From JBBPYR01 sp038199755 (GTDB lineage Bacteria > Chloroflexota > Ktedonobacteria > Ktedonobacterales > Ktedonobacteraceae), in NCBI GenBank assembly GCA_038199755.1, contig JBBPYR010000021.1, positions 1 to 9,464 on the forward strand: 9,464 nucleotides of DNA, given 5' to 3'. The notes under the pieces were generated by a model. It ran no database searches. It had not been told where the DNA came from and saw only the letters and a program-made list of their open reading frames with translations. The position numbers were made by a program, and so were the translations under genes. This document shows positions 1 to 6,871 of the stretch, piece after piece. Numbering within the stretch: the first letter of the stretch is position 1; every line of letters starts with the position of its first letter.

Positions 1-37
1 ATATATCTGGGGCGAACACTTTAGCAAACACAACCCA

Positions 38-77
38 CCGGGGGCGATAGCAATGATTTTCGCCGGTTTTTTTTTTT
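38..77 (+). terminator. Rho-independent terminator for a plus-strand gene entering from the left
   Basis: On the plus strand, GGCGA (43-47) pairs with TCGCC (60-64) around a 12-base loop; CC (38-39) pairs with GG (65-66) across a three-base bulge; a run of 11 T follows (67-77). The T-run lies on the plus-strand exit side, so it should end transcription coming from outside the window. It converges on the CHAT-Clp gene, which stops 6 bases further on. For minus-strand transcripts the same hairpin is followed by GGTGGGTTGTG, a poor T-tract. Confidence 0.5.
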
Positions 78-82
78 CTTCG

Positions 83-3000
83 CTACTGTTTACCTGATTG
101 CACACCAACTGAGGCATCTACCTCAATCTCATTCTCCACCACCGCTGGTGCGCGAATATCAATTTGCAGTTTGCCCTCTACGGCGGTCACATACACCTCA
201 CCGTTTTTCGGAATATCGGCAAGTAAGATACGCATACTCAGTGGCACGGTCAGCAGACGTTCAATCACGCGACGTAATGGTCGTGCGCCCTGCGTCTGGC
301 TAAAGCCCTCTTTACATAACAGTTCAATCGCGCTCTCATCAGCATCCAGAGTCAGACCCTGTTCCAGCAAACGAGCCGCCAGTTCGTTCATCTGCAAACG
401 GGTAATGGCATGCGTTTGTACTTGGTCGAGCGAATGGAACATCACCACTTCATCAATACGGTTGAGAAATTCTGGCCGGAAGGTTTGGCGCAGCCGCTCC
501 ATCAAGCGTTCACGCTGCATTTCTTCGGCGGTTCCCTTCATGGTGGCACGGAAGCCACTGGGCATAGACCGTCCAAGCATCTCTGTACCAACATTCGAGG
601 TCATAATCCAGATCGCATGCTGGGCATCAACCGTGTGGCCCTGCCCGTCGGTCAAGCGACCGGCATCAAAAACCTGCAGAAAGAGGTCGAACACCTCTGG
701 ATGTGCCTTCTCCAATTCATCGAGCAAGACCACGCAATGAGGGCGACGGCGCAGCTTGCCTGTCAGTTGGCCCTCCTGGTCATAACCGACATAGCCCGGA
801 GGCGCACCGATCATCCTTGAAACTGCGTGCTTCTCCATATACTCCGACATATCCACGCGAATCAGGTGATCTTCCGAGCCAAAGACCTCCGCCGCCAGTG
901 CGCGTGCTAACTCCGTCTTACCAACGCCAGTTGGCCCCAGGAAGATGAAGACACCCGATGGACGGTTGCGCGGCTTGAGGCCAGCACGCGCCACTTGAAT
1001 CGCCTGTGTCACGCGATTAATCGCCTCGTCTTGCCCAATCACACGGGCACGTAGGCGAGCATCCAAGCTCAAGAGGCGATCTCGTTCTTCGCGCCCAGGA
1101 GCACGCACCGGAATACCTGTCCGATTCGAGATGACATCCGCAATCATTGCCGCGGTGATAACTGGCGACTCCTCCACATTGTCATAGGCATCATGCCCCT
1201 CTTGCTCGTCCAGTTCATCTTGTGACTCACGCTCGATAAAAAACACACGCGCCTGCGAACAAGCTTCGTCGAGCACGCTACAGGCTTTGTCAGGAAGACG
1301 CAGGTTGGGCAGGTATTGCACGGAGAGATTCACCGCTGCTTGCAATGCCTCGTCCGTAATCGTGGCATGATGATGCTGCTCATACAAATCGCGCATGCCC
1401 GTTAAAATTGTCAGTGCCTCCTCGGATGTCGGCTCCTCAATCATAATTGGGCGCAGCCGCCGCTCCATCGCCGCATCTTTTTCGATCAAGCGATACTCCT
1501 GCGGCGTCGTGGCACCAATGCAGCGCAGGCGACCACCAGCGAGAGCAGGCTTGAGAATGCCAGCGGCATCGATGCTGCCATCAGCTGCTCTTCCCGTCCC
1601 AATCAGCAGATGCATCTCGTCAATAAAGAGGATGATGTTCCCGCTCGTCTCAGCCTCTTCCAGCACCTTCAACAAGCGTTCCTCGAACTCACCGCGATAT
1701 TTCGTGCCCGCGACAAGTGAGCTGGCCGAGAGTTCAATCAAACGCTTCCCACGCAGTTCTGGTGGCACCCGCCCATCAACAATGCGCTGTGCCAATCCAC
1801 CCACAATCGTGGTTTTGCCCACACCAGAGTCGCCAATCAGAATAGGGTTGTTGCGATCCTTGAGCATTAGCGTCTGCATCAGTTGGCGTATCTCGCGGTC
1901 ACGCCCGATGAGAGGCGTCATTTGTTTGGTGCTCGCCAATTTGGTCAGATCGCGGCCCAGCCGTTCCAGCACGGAAGCACCACTTTTGGCATCAGGATTG
2001 ATGGCATCAGGCAATTCAGCGGGCACGGCGTCTGGGCTGGCACCAGCTGAAGGAACGAGTTCTAGCAACGCACGCGCATTGCTGGCCATAATCAGGTCGA
2101 TCAACTGTGCGGGATTGATACCCAGTTTGGTCAGGAGTTCATAGGTTACGCCATTATCTTCGCTCAGCACCGCCTGCGCGATGGCACGCTCATCCACAGC
2201 ACTCGAACCAGCACTGACGGCGTTGCGCTCCGCTGTTTGCAGAATTTCTTTGCAGCGGCGTGTGGGCAGAATGGGGGTATCACTGGTCGCCTTACCAGAG
2301 CCAAGGGCAAGCCGAATCACATCACGCACCTGCTTCGAGGAGAAACCCAAACTTCTCAAGGCGTCTTGTGTGCAGCCCCCATCCAATTTCGTGAGGGCAA
2401 TAAACAGGTGAGGTGTGCCAAGGTAGTCCTTATGCATACGGCGTGCCTCGCCCAGAGACAGTTCCAGCACACTGCGTAAGAAGCGGCGATCAGGCGAACC
2501 GGGTGAGTGCAGCATAGGTGACATCACCTGATTATCATCAAACATATCGAAGCGCGGCTCAGCGGCACGTTCCTTATTCGCGGGAGAGCTGACAACCAGC
2601 CGTTGTGACGGATCGCCGTAGAGCGTCAGGCTGCTCCATGAAGGATCGTCGGGACGATGCTGGGCTAACGCTGACCGGGTGCGGCGCAATGCCTCACCAA
2701 GCGAGACTCCATCCGCCACATCCTGATAGAACAGCGTGGCCGCTTCGCGCAGGCGCAGCGTATGCATGGGCCAGCGGGGAGCAATTACGGCACCAGCACC
2801 AGCATTCAAGAGCTGATGGGCCATACGCTCTGTCGTCTCATCACGCTCTTGCTGGCTTTGCCCCAGCCCCGCCATACTCGCGCCTCGCCCTTGCTGGCGT
2901 TCATCCTCTTGAAAACTCAGAAATACCAATGGGCGTTTGGAGAGGGCTTGAAAGAGGGGTTCAACCGCATTGCCATCCAGCCGCGAATTGCCCGCCAGAG

Positions 3001-3724
3001 CCAACATCGGCTCACCACTCGCGTTATGCAGCGGCAAGGGGCCAGCATAATGCAGCACATGCGGCGCGTCCGCGCTGATACGCATACGCATTTCTAGCTG
3101 GTTTGCTTGCTGCCGATACAGGATGAAGCGTGTGACCACTTCGGGCAATGACGTACACAGCGAGGCTACCTCTTCTTCTGCCATTGTGCGCTCACCCGTG
3201 GGATTGACGAGAAACAGCACGGTGAGCCCTTGCGCTTCACGCCGCGTCGGTTTCCGCAAGGGGCGGTCTGCGCCGGGAGCTCGATGCAAGTTGTCACGGC
3301 CCGTCTGACTCAAGCGACTTATGCTGACGGTTTGCCCTAAATAACGGCTGGGCTTGGCGTTCGCATCATACATCACTTCCCATGGCACATCTGGCGTGTT
3401 TGTCACCAACACCAGAGGCGTCTCCAGCCGCCGCAAGGCTTCTTGTAGCGGGACGGGCAACACGTTTTCGTACAGCAAGCGCCCCAACGTGAGAAGCGTA
3501 TCACTGACCGCGTTTATCTTCATTGTCTGACGACGTGTATCATTTCCCGCCAAGGTCTGCATCGATTGCGTTACCGACTGCACCATACGGCGCATGCGTT
3601 CACGCACCTCTGATGATAGCTCAACGCTATATTCCTGCCCTGCCGAAGATGCATCGGGAAGATCTAGCCGAAATCGGTAGGTATGATCGGTGCGTATAAT
3701 GCTCAAAATCGCTGTCTGTTCCAT
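83..3724 (-). CDS. CHAT-domain / ClpC-like AAA+ unfoldase fusion protein (1213 aa)
   Basis: Predicted cytoplasmic ATP-driven protein unfoldase. Domains in order: CHAT (caspase-like) fold at about residues 70-375, with WEVMYD near 115-120, HYAG at 225-228, FYQDVADG at 332-339, EALRR at 344-348 and LYGDP at 368-372; Clp N domain at about 412-548, whose second repeat is divergent; first AAA+ at about 590-800 with Walker A GDSGVGKT (631-638), pore loop KYRG (675-678), Walker B IILFIDE (697-703) and Arg755/Arg756; a short acidic linker; second AAA+ at about 890-1100 with Walker A GPTGVGKT (930-937), pore motif GYVGY (977-981), Walker B VVLLDE (998-1003), Arg1089 and sensor-2 GARP (1146-1149). Both ATPase sites look intact. 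The CHAT His-Cys pair is lost (Pro229, Gln272). Residues 1056-1058 (SGF) sit where ClpC and ClpA dock ClpP. The start has GGAAGAG at 3733-3739, 8 bases upstream; the stop is TAG. It has its own promoter. Ordinary clpB or clpC is unlikely given the 400-residue N-terminal addition. Confidence 0.93.
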   Translation of the reverse strand: MEQTAILSIIRTDHTYRFRLDLPDASSAGQEYSVELSSEVRERMRRMVQSVTQSMQTLAGNDTRRQTMKINAVSDTLLTLGRLLYENVLPVPLQEALRRLETPLVLVTNTPDVPWEVMYDANAKPSRYLGQTVSISRLSQTGRDNLHRAPGADRPLRKPTRREAQGLTVLFLVNPTGERTMAEEEVASLCTSLPEVVTRFILYRQQANQLEMRMRISADAPHVLHYAGPLPLHNASGEPMLALAGNSRLDGNAVEPLFQALSKRPLVFLSFQEDERQQGRGASMAGLGQSQQERDETTERMAHQLLNAGAGAVIAPRWPMHTLRLREAATLFYQDVADGVSLGEALRRTRSALAQHRPDDPSWSSLTLYGDPSQRLVVSSPANKERAAEPRFDMFDDNQVMSPMLHSPGSPDRRFLRSVLELSLGEARRMHKDYLGTPHLFIALTKLDGGCTQDALRSLGFSSKQVRDVIRLALGSGKATSDTPILPTRRCKEILQTAERNAVSAGSSAVDERAIAQAVLSEDNGVTYELLTKLGINPAQLIDLIMASNARALLELVPSAGASPDAVPAELPDAINPDAKSGASVLERLGRDLTKLASTKQMTPLIGRDREIRQLMQTLMLKDRNNPILIGDSGVGKTTIVGGLAQRIVDGRVPPELRGKRLIELSASSLVAGTKYRGEFEERLLKVLEEAETSGNIILFIDEMHLLIGTGRAADGSIDAAGILKPALAGGRLRCIGATTPQEYRLIEKDAAMERRLRPIMIEEPTSEEALTILTGMRDLYEQHHHATITDEALQAAVNLSVQYLPNLRLPDKACSVLDEACSQARVFFIERESQDELDEQEGHDAYDNVEESPVITAAMIADVISNRTGIPVRAPGREERDRLLSLDARLRARVIGQDEAINRVTQAIQVARAGLKPRNRPSGVFIFLGPTGVGKTELARALAAEVFGSEDHLIRVDMSEYMEKHAVSRMIGAPPGYVGYDQEGQLTGKLRRRPHCVVLLDELEKAHPEVFDLFLQVFDAGRLTDGQGHTVDAQHAIWIMTSNVGTEMLGRSMPSGFRATMKGTAEEMQRERLMERLRQTFRPEFLNRIDEVVMFHSLDQVQTHAITRLQMNELAARLLEQGLTLDADESAIELLCKEGFSQTQGARPLRRVIERLLTVPLSMRILLADIPKNGEVYVTAVEGKLQIDIRAPAVVENEIEVDASVGVQSGKQ

Positions 3725-3812
3725 TGGTAGTTCTCTTCCACGCTCTGCCCGTTACTTACAACATGTCTCTTTAGACTACTACTTAACACGGATATTCTTT
3801 CTTTGCAAAAGC

Positions 3813-3842
3813 AGTATACGTGTCAGAATGGATTTCTGTCAA
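3813..3842 (-). promoter_or_regulatory. Near-consensus sigma-70-type promoter for the CHAT-Clp gene
   Basis: Read on the minus strand, TTGACA (3837-3842) is followed after 18 bases by TATACT (3813-3818). That is a perfect -35 and a 5/6 -10. The predicted transcript starts near 3806, leaving a leader of about 80 bases before the ATG at 3724. The spacer contains CAGAA-ATCCA-TTCTG, a small inverted repeat, and TGACA occurs twice, 16 bases apart; either could bind a regulator. No CIRCE or CtsR heat-shock operator was seen. Confidence 0.75.
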
Positions 3843-3914
3843 TAGTTGTGATTGCTGAGAGCGGCTTGTTCTATAAGAAGAGACGTATTTTTTGGCTCAT
3901 TTGGTTCATCTGAT

Positions 3915-6617
3915 TTATATCTTTGGTGCCGGATAACAGCTAGACGTGCGTTGTCGCAGCAGGGCTGGCTTGGCTGAAATTAAGAGGTCCTCACCATCCA
4001 ACACTGTCGTAATATGGGAACCTGCAATATTTAGCTCATTACATGCACCTGGAGTAGGAAGAATGGTGAGATCAAGCTCAGGAAATGTGCTGGATTGACG
4101 TTGTATCAGCAAGCTATAAGGCAATTGACCCAGGGGCGGCACATACCACGAAAGCGTGACGGTCATCGTACAATTCTTGGGGATAACGACCCACCCGCCA
4201 AACATGGCTCGTTCCGGCTCATCGCTGGTCGTGTTGGTTGGAGGTCCTATCTTATCCAGCGGATGATAGCGGCCCGTATAGGGGTCGTTGAGCATGCCCG
4301 TTGCCGCACCGGCCTCATAGCCGCCGGGTTCACAGAGCAACGCCCCATTCTGATAAATATCATTCTGTGGACAGGACCCGTACGGACCACCACACAGCGG
4401 CACACCACTATCAAAGCCATCGCCCCAGAGCAAGGTGCTGCTTTTGGGCACATAGATGCGCATATAGTCACGATAGGTGTCCAGGCCATACACGGGACCA
4501 ATCTGGTTATACACGAGGCGGATTTGCATGACATGTGTTGCCCCACCCTTTGCATCCAGGGTCACTACATCGTGAAAAACCGTGTGGACATATTGAGAAG
4601 CCTTGCTTGCACTAACATTGGCTTGCACCACATACAGGCTGTCATGCGCATTCGAGCGATCCATCTGTGCGGCTGCATGATACTTGACCAGCAGAGCCTC
4701 AATCTGGGGATTGTTCACATACACCTGCAAATCCTTTGTATGCAACGCAGACAGCATGGTATCGCCAATCGCAATCAACTCAGTAGGCGATGCATGGCGC
4801 ACATGATCCACCAGCAAACGTGCAAGGTCCGCCGTAAACAGCTTACGGGCCATCACCGGGTCCTCAACATGCTCGATAATCTCTTCCTTACGAATGGCAA
4901 CATTATCAAGCTGATAATAATGCAAGCGTTCTTCCAGGTTTTGCCCCGTGATCAGCTCATGATAGGCAGGAATAGCAATTGGCCCCGTCACCTGCAAGAC
5001 ACGGGCGATCAGAAAGGGCGAGAAGAGCAGCACACCATCAACTTGATGATGAAACTCGTATTTGTAGGCGTCTATCGCGATACGAGCCGAGGTGGGAAAA
5101 TCGGCGGAGAGATTGGAGTCACGCAATCCCCAGTTTGGCACAGGCCACCACGAGCGGTACACCGTCGGGGCAAGTTGTCCATTAGTGAGGCTCTTGGGAT
5201 TATTTTCTTCTAACGGGCCAATATTACGCAGGGTAAACGGGGCCACCCGGCCCGCATTGATCTGCAACTCGCCGAATTGTCCGGTAAAACCACCTGTTGG
5301 ACGCAATTCGGCGCGGTCCATCGTCTGCACAAGCAAGGTACGCGGCTGATTGACGCCTAAAATCCAAGCCGTGGCATCGAGCAAGCCTAGTGCTTGCACC
5401 AGATCATTCTGCACTTGGGGCAAGGCCTGTATCACCTGCATAGCCTGGCTTTTCTGCTCTGCACTTATCGGCAAGACATCGAATGAAAGCCCACGTGCCT
5501 GCAATTGCATATCATTGAGGCGTGGCAAGATATATGCAATGGTAGTACGTACCAGAGTCATCGTTGCGGGCGTCACCAGTGGTCCTTTTGCATTTGGTAA
5601 GAGGGCCCCTTGCATTGAGGGCGATAAGGTTGTCACCAGTTGCATCGACTGCTGCCCAATGTCACTCACATCGATACCGATCTGGCTTAACGCATGCGCC
5701 GCCATAATCTGCCGTGGCAGTAAGCCCGTGCTCAGAGAAAGCAGCGGGTCCTGCTCCAAGCCGTTTTTTAACTGCTGAAAATCGGCGCGAGCGGCACGAA
5801 AATCATCCTGAACTATATGGAGCGTATTTACATCCAGCAAGCCTGTTGGGTGCGCTTTGAGGCCAGTAAACAAAGCTTTTACATGCAGCAGATGTTGCAC
5901 ACCATCATGGGCATAATTGTACATAATGTAGGCATTGATGCCTTCCGCCAGAATAGCAAAGATTGGCATCAATAAACAAAAGAGAAGAAGCACATTGACG
6001 ATTTTTAAACGCGTTGTTTGTCTCTGCCGCGCTGTCTTCTGCGGCTTTAACGGCGGCTCAGGGGCTGGCATTGGGGGCTTTAACGGCGGCTCAGGAGTTG
6101 ACAATGCCTCGCTTTCGGGGAGAGCAACGGTTACACGAGGCGGCTTCGTCGTTTCCACGGTAGAAATGTCGATAGCCATGACCGCCGCCTGCACATGTGT
6201 CTCGGCGTCGGACACATCTATCTGCTCCTCAGCCGCTACATCCTGGGTAAGTGGGACAGTGGGATGCTTCACCGTTTTCGCGGCGGACACATCTATCTGC
6301 TCCTCAGCGACTACATCTTGCGCAAGTGGGATAGTGCGATGCTTCACCGTTTTCGCGTCGGACACATCTACATCGACCACTGGCTTCTCAGTGGTCGAGG
6401 CCAACATCACTTGTGTATCAATAGCAGCAATCGCTTCTTTGCGTCCCTCTCCACCCTCTTCCTCTTCTCGACTTTCTTTATCACGGCGATCACCTTGCAA
6501 GGGGGGCGAGGGAATTGCGGCAAAGGGGCGCGACTCGAAGAGCAAGAATGCCGTCTTGAACACACGCTTACGCCTAGTCGTAGCGACCTTATCAGGGAGA
6601 GGCGGCGAATCAGACAT
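3915..6617 (-). CDS. DUF4012-type single-pass membrane protein with repeat-bearing cytoplasmic tail (900 aa)
   Basis: Function unknown; DUF4012-like by its core, around residues 420-466 (motif ELRPTGGFTG at 437-446), then NLSADFPTSA (502-511) and VDGV (526-529). One membrane helix at about 205-226 is preceded by a basic cluster, so residues 1-204 should be cytoplasmic and 230-900 extracellular. The tail has an arginine- and glutamate-rich start, two 25-residue repeats (85-109, 110-134) with decayed copies after them, and a proline-rich linker with PEPPLKP twice (175-181, 186-192). The outer part has six cysteines (742, 749, 762, 816, 859, 894), all matched in the neighbouring paralogue. Strong Shine-Dalgarno GAGGAA (6623-6628), 5 bases before the ATG; TAA stop. 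It lies 254 bases after the upstream paralogue on the same strand. The family assignment is from memory of its motif; no enzyme motif is visible. Confidence 0.9.
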   Translation of the reverse strand: MSDSPPLPDKVATTRRKRVFKTAFLLFESRPFAAIPSPPLQGDRRDKESREEEEGGEGRKEAIAAIDTQVMLASTTEKPVVDVDVSDAKTVKHRTIPLAQDVVAEEQIDVSAAKTVKHPTVPLTQDVAAEEQIDVSDAETHVQAAVMAIDISTVETTKPPRVTVALPESEALSTPEPPLKPPMPAPEPPLKPQKTARQRQTTRLKIVNVLLLFCLLMPIFAILAEGINAYIMYNYAHDGVQHLLHVKALFTGLKAHPTGLLDVNTLHIVQDDFRAARADFQQLKNGLEQDPLLSLSTGLLPRQIMAAHALSQIGIDVSDIGQQSMQLVTTLSPSMQGALLPNAKGPLVTPATMTLVRTTIAYILPRLNDMQLQARGLSFDVLPISAEQKSQAMQVIQALPQVQNDLVQALGLLDATAWILGVNQPRTLLVQTMDRAELRPTGGFTGQFGELQINAGRVAPFTLRNIGPLEENNPKSLTNGQLAPTVYRSWWPVPNWGLRDSNLSADFPTSARIAIDAYKYEFHHQVDGVLLFSPFLIARVLQVTGPIAIPAYHELITGQNLEERLHYYQLDNVAIRKEEIIEHVEDPVMARKLFTADLARLLVDHVRHASPTELIAIGDTMLSALHTKDLQVYVNNPQIEALLVKYHAAAQMDRSNAHDSLYVVQANVSASKASQYVHTVFHDVVTLDAKGGATHVMQIRLVYNQIGPVYGLDTYRDYMRIYVPKSSTLLWGDGFDSGVPLCGGPYGSCPQNDIYQNGALLCEPGGYEAGAATGMLNDPYTGRYHPLDKIGPPTNTTSDEPERAMFGGWVVIPKNCTMTVTLSWYVPPLGQLPYSLLIQRQSSTFPELDLTILPTPGACNELNIAGSHITTVLDGEDLLISAKPALLRQRTSSCYPAPKI
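6043..6095. repeat. 33-bp-spaced repeat encoding PEPPLKP twice
   Basis: The 20-base block GGCTTTAACGGCGGCTCAGG occurs at 6043-6062 and again at 6076-6095. It encodes the two PEPPLKP blocks of the proline-rich linker just before the membrane helix. Confidence 0.85.
6210..6375. repeat. 75-bp in-frame tandem repeat in the cytoplasmic tail of the 900-aa protein
   Basis: Copies at 6211-6285 and 6286-6360 differ at 8 of 75 positions; a third copy starts at 6361 and diverges after about 10 bases. Each unit encodes 25 residues of the form VSxAKTVKHxTxPLxQDVxAEEQID. Further decayed copies can be read in the protein (IDVSDAET at 133-140; IDISTVETTKPP at 149-160), pointing to older duplications. Confidence 0.9.
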
Positions 6618-6665
6618 TTATATTCCTCAAAAAAAAATAAAGAGTGAAGGTAGAGCGTCCACTGA

Positions 6666-6695
6666 TTAATAACGAACGCCACGACGTTTTGTCTC
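6666..6695 (-). promoter_or_regulatory. Weak candidate promoter for the 900-aa DUF4012 gene
   Basis: GAGACA (6690-6695) and TATTAA (6666-6671) on the minus strand, 18 bases apart, each matching the consensus at 4 of 6 positions. The leader would be about 42 bases. The alternative is co-transcription from the upstream paralogue through the hairpin-rich gap. Matches this weak are common by chance. Confidence 0.25.
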
Positions 6696-6698
6696 ATA

Positions 6699-6709
6699 TT
6701 CCTTAGGAA
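6699..6709. repeat. Short palindrome TTCCT-T-AGGAA
   Basis: Perfect 5-base arms around one base, 4 bases upstream of the weak GAGACA -35 candidate of the second DUF4012 gene. An operator is possible, but arms this short also occur by chance. Confidence 0.4.
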
Positions 6710-6728
6710 CAGCCCAAGTGTGTTATCA

Positions 6729-6741
6729 CGCTGCCGCAGCG
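6729..6741. repeat. Short palindrome CGCTGC-C-GCAGCG
   Basis: Perfect 6-base arms around one central base, in the hairpin-rich gap between the two DUF4012 genes. With no loop it is more plausible as a DNA-binding site than as an RNA hairpin. Confidence 0.5.
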
Positions 6742-6752
6742 CGCCCCGTAAC

Positions 6753-6776
6753 CTGTTGAGAAGCGCACCTCAACAG
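6753..6776. repeat. Perfect 8-bp inverted repeat with 8-base loop
   Basis: CTGTTGAG (6753-6760) and CTCAACAG (6769-6776) are exact reverse complements around AAGCGCAC. No T-run follows on either strand, so it is not a usual terminator. In a transcript it would form a hairpin upstream of the second DUF4012 gene; as DNA it could be an operator. Confidence 0.7.
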
Positions 6777-6813
6777 CATCATGAATGTTGCATGCGGTAC
6801 GTCCCAGGCAGCA

Positions 6814-6833
6814 GGGTGTCATAAATGTCACCC
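6814..6833. repeat. 20-bp near-perfect palindrome downstream of the 815-aa gene
   Basis: GGGTG-T-CAT-AA-ATG-T-CACCC: eight base pairs with a single T:T mismatch. It begins 38 bases after the stop of the upstream gene. No T-run follows on either strand, so it is a poor terminator; an operator or interspersed repeat is more likely. A second small hairpin (AGGG/CCCT, 6839-6852) lies between it and the stop codon. Confidence 0.7.
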
Positions 6834-6871
6834 CTACGAGGGCTAGTCCCCTACATTTTAGATGAGTGCGA

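Noticed and set aside
1395..2144. 249-residue plus-strand open frame
   Set aside because: Antisense to the well-supported AAA+ region of the CHAT-Clp gene; Ser/Arg/Pro-rich translation without a domain.
3843..3914. Terminator sought after the 900-aa gene
   Set aside because: Only a 4-base GAGC/GCTC pairing across a long loop and an imperfect 9-base tandem (ATGAACCAA/ATGAGCCAA); no stem followed by a T-run.
4095..5213. 372-residue plus-strand open frame
   Set aside because: It lies wholly antisense to the 900-aa DUF4012 gene, is rich in His, Arg and Ile with no recognisable motif, and is a by-product of the codon pattern of the opposite strand.
6210..6375. Tandem repeats considered as a CRISPR array
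   Set aside because: Two direct copies of 75 bases with no unique spacers, in frame within a gene; a coding repeat, not CRISPR.
6629..6637. T9 run (minus strand) before the Shine-Dalgarno of the 900-aa gene, considered as an attenuator
   Set aside because: The sequence just before it offers only a 4-base AGTG/CACT pairing, too weak for a terminator stem.
5935..6669. 244-residue plus-strand open frame with internal repeats
   Set aside because: The repeats mirror the 75-bp repeat coding for the tail of the minus-strand protein. The minus frame has a Shine-Dalgarno, a membrane helix and a paralogue, so it is the real one.
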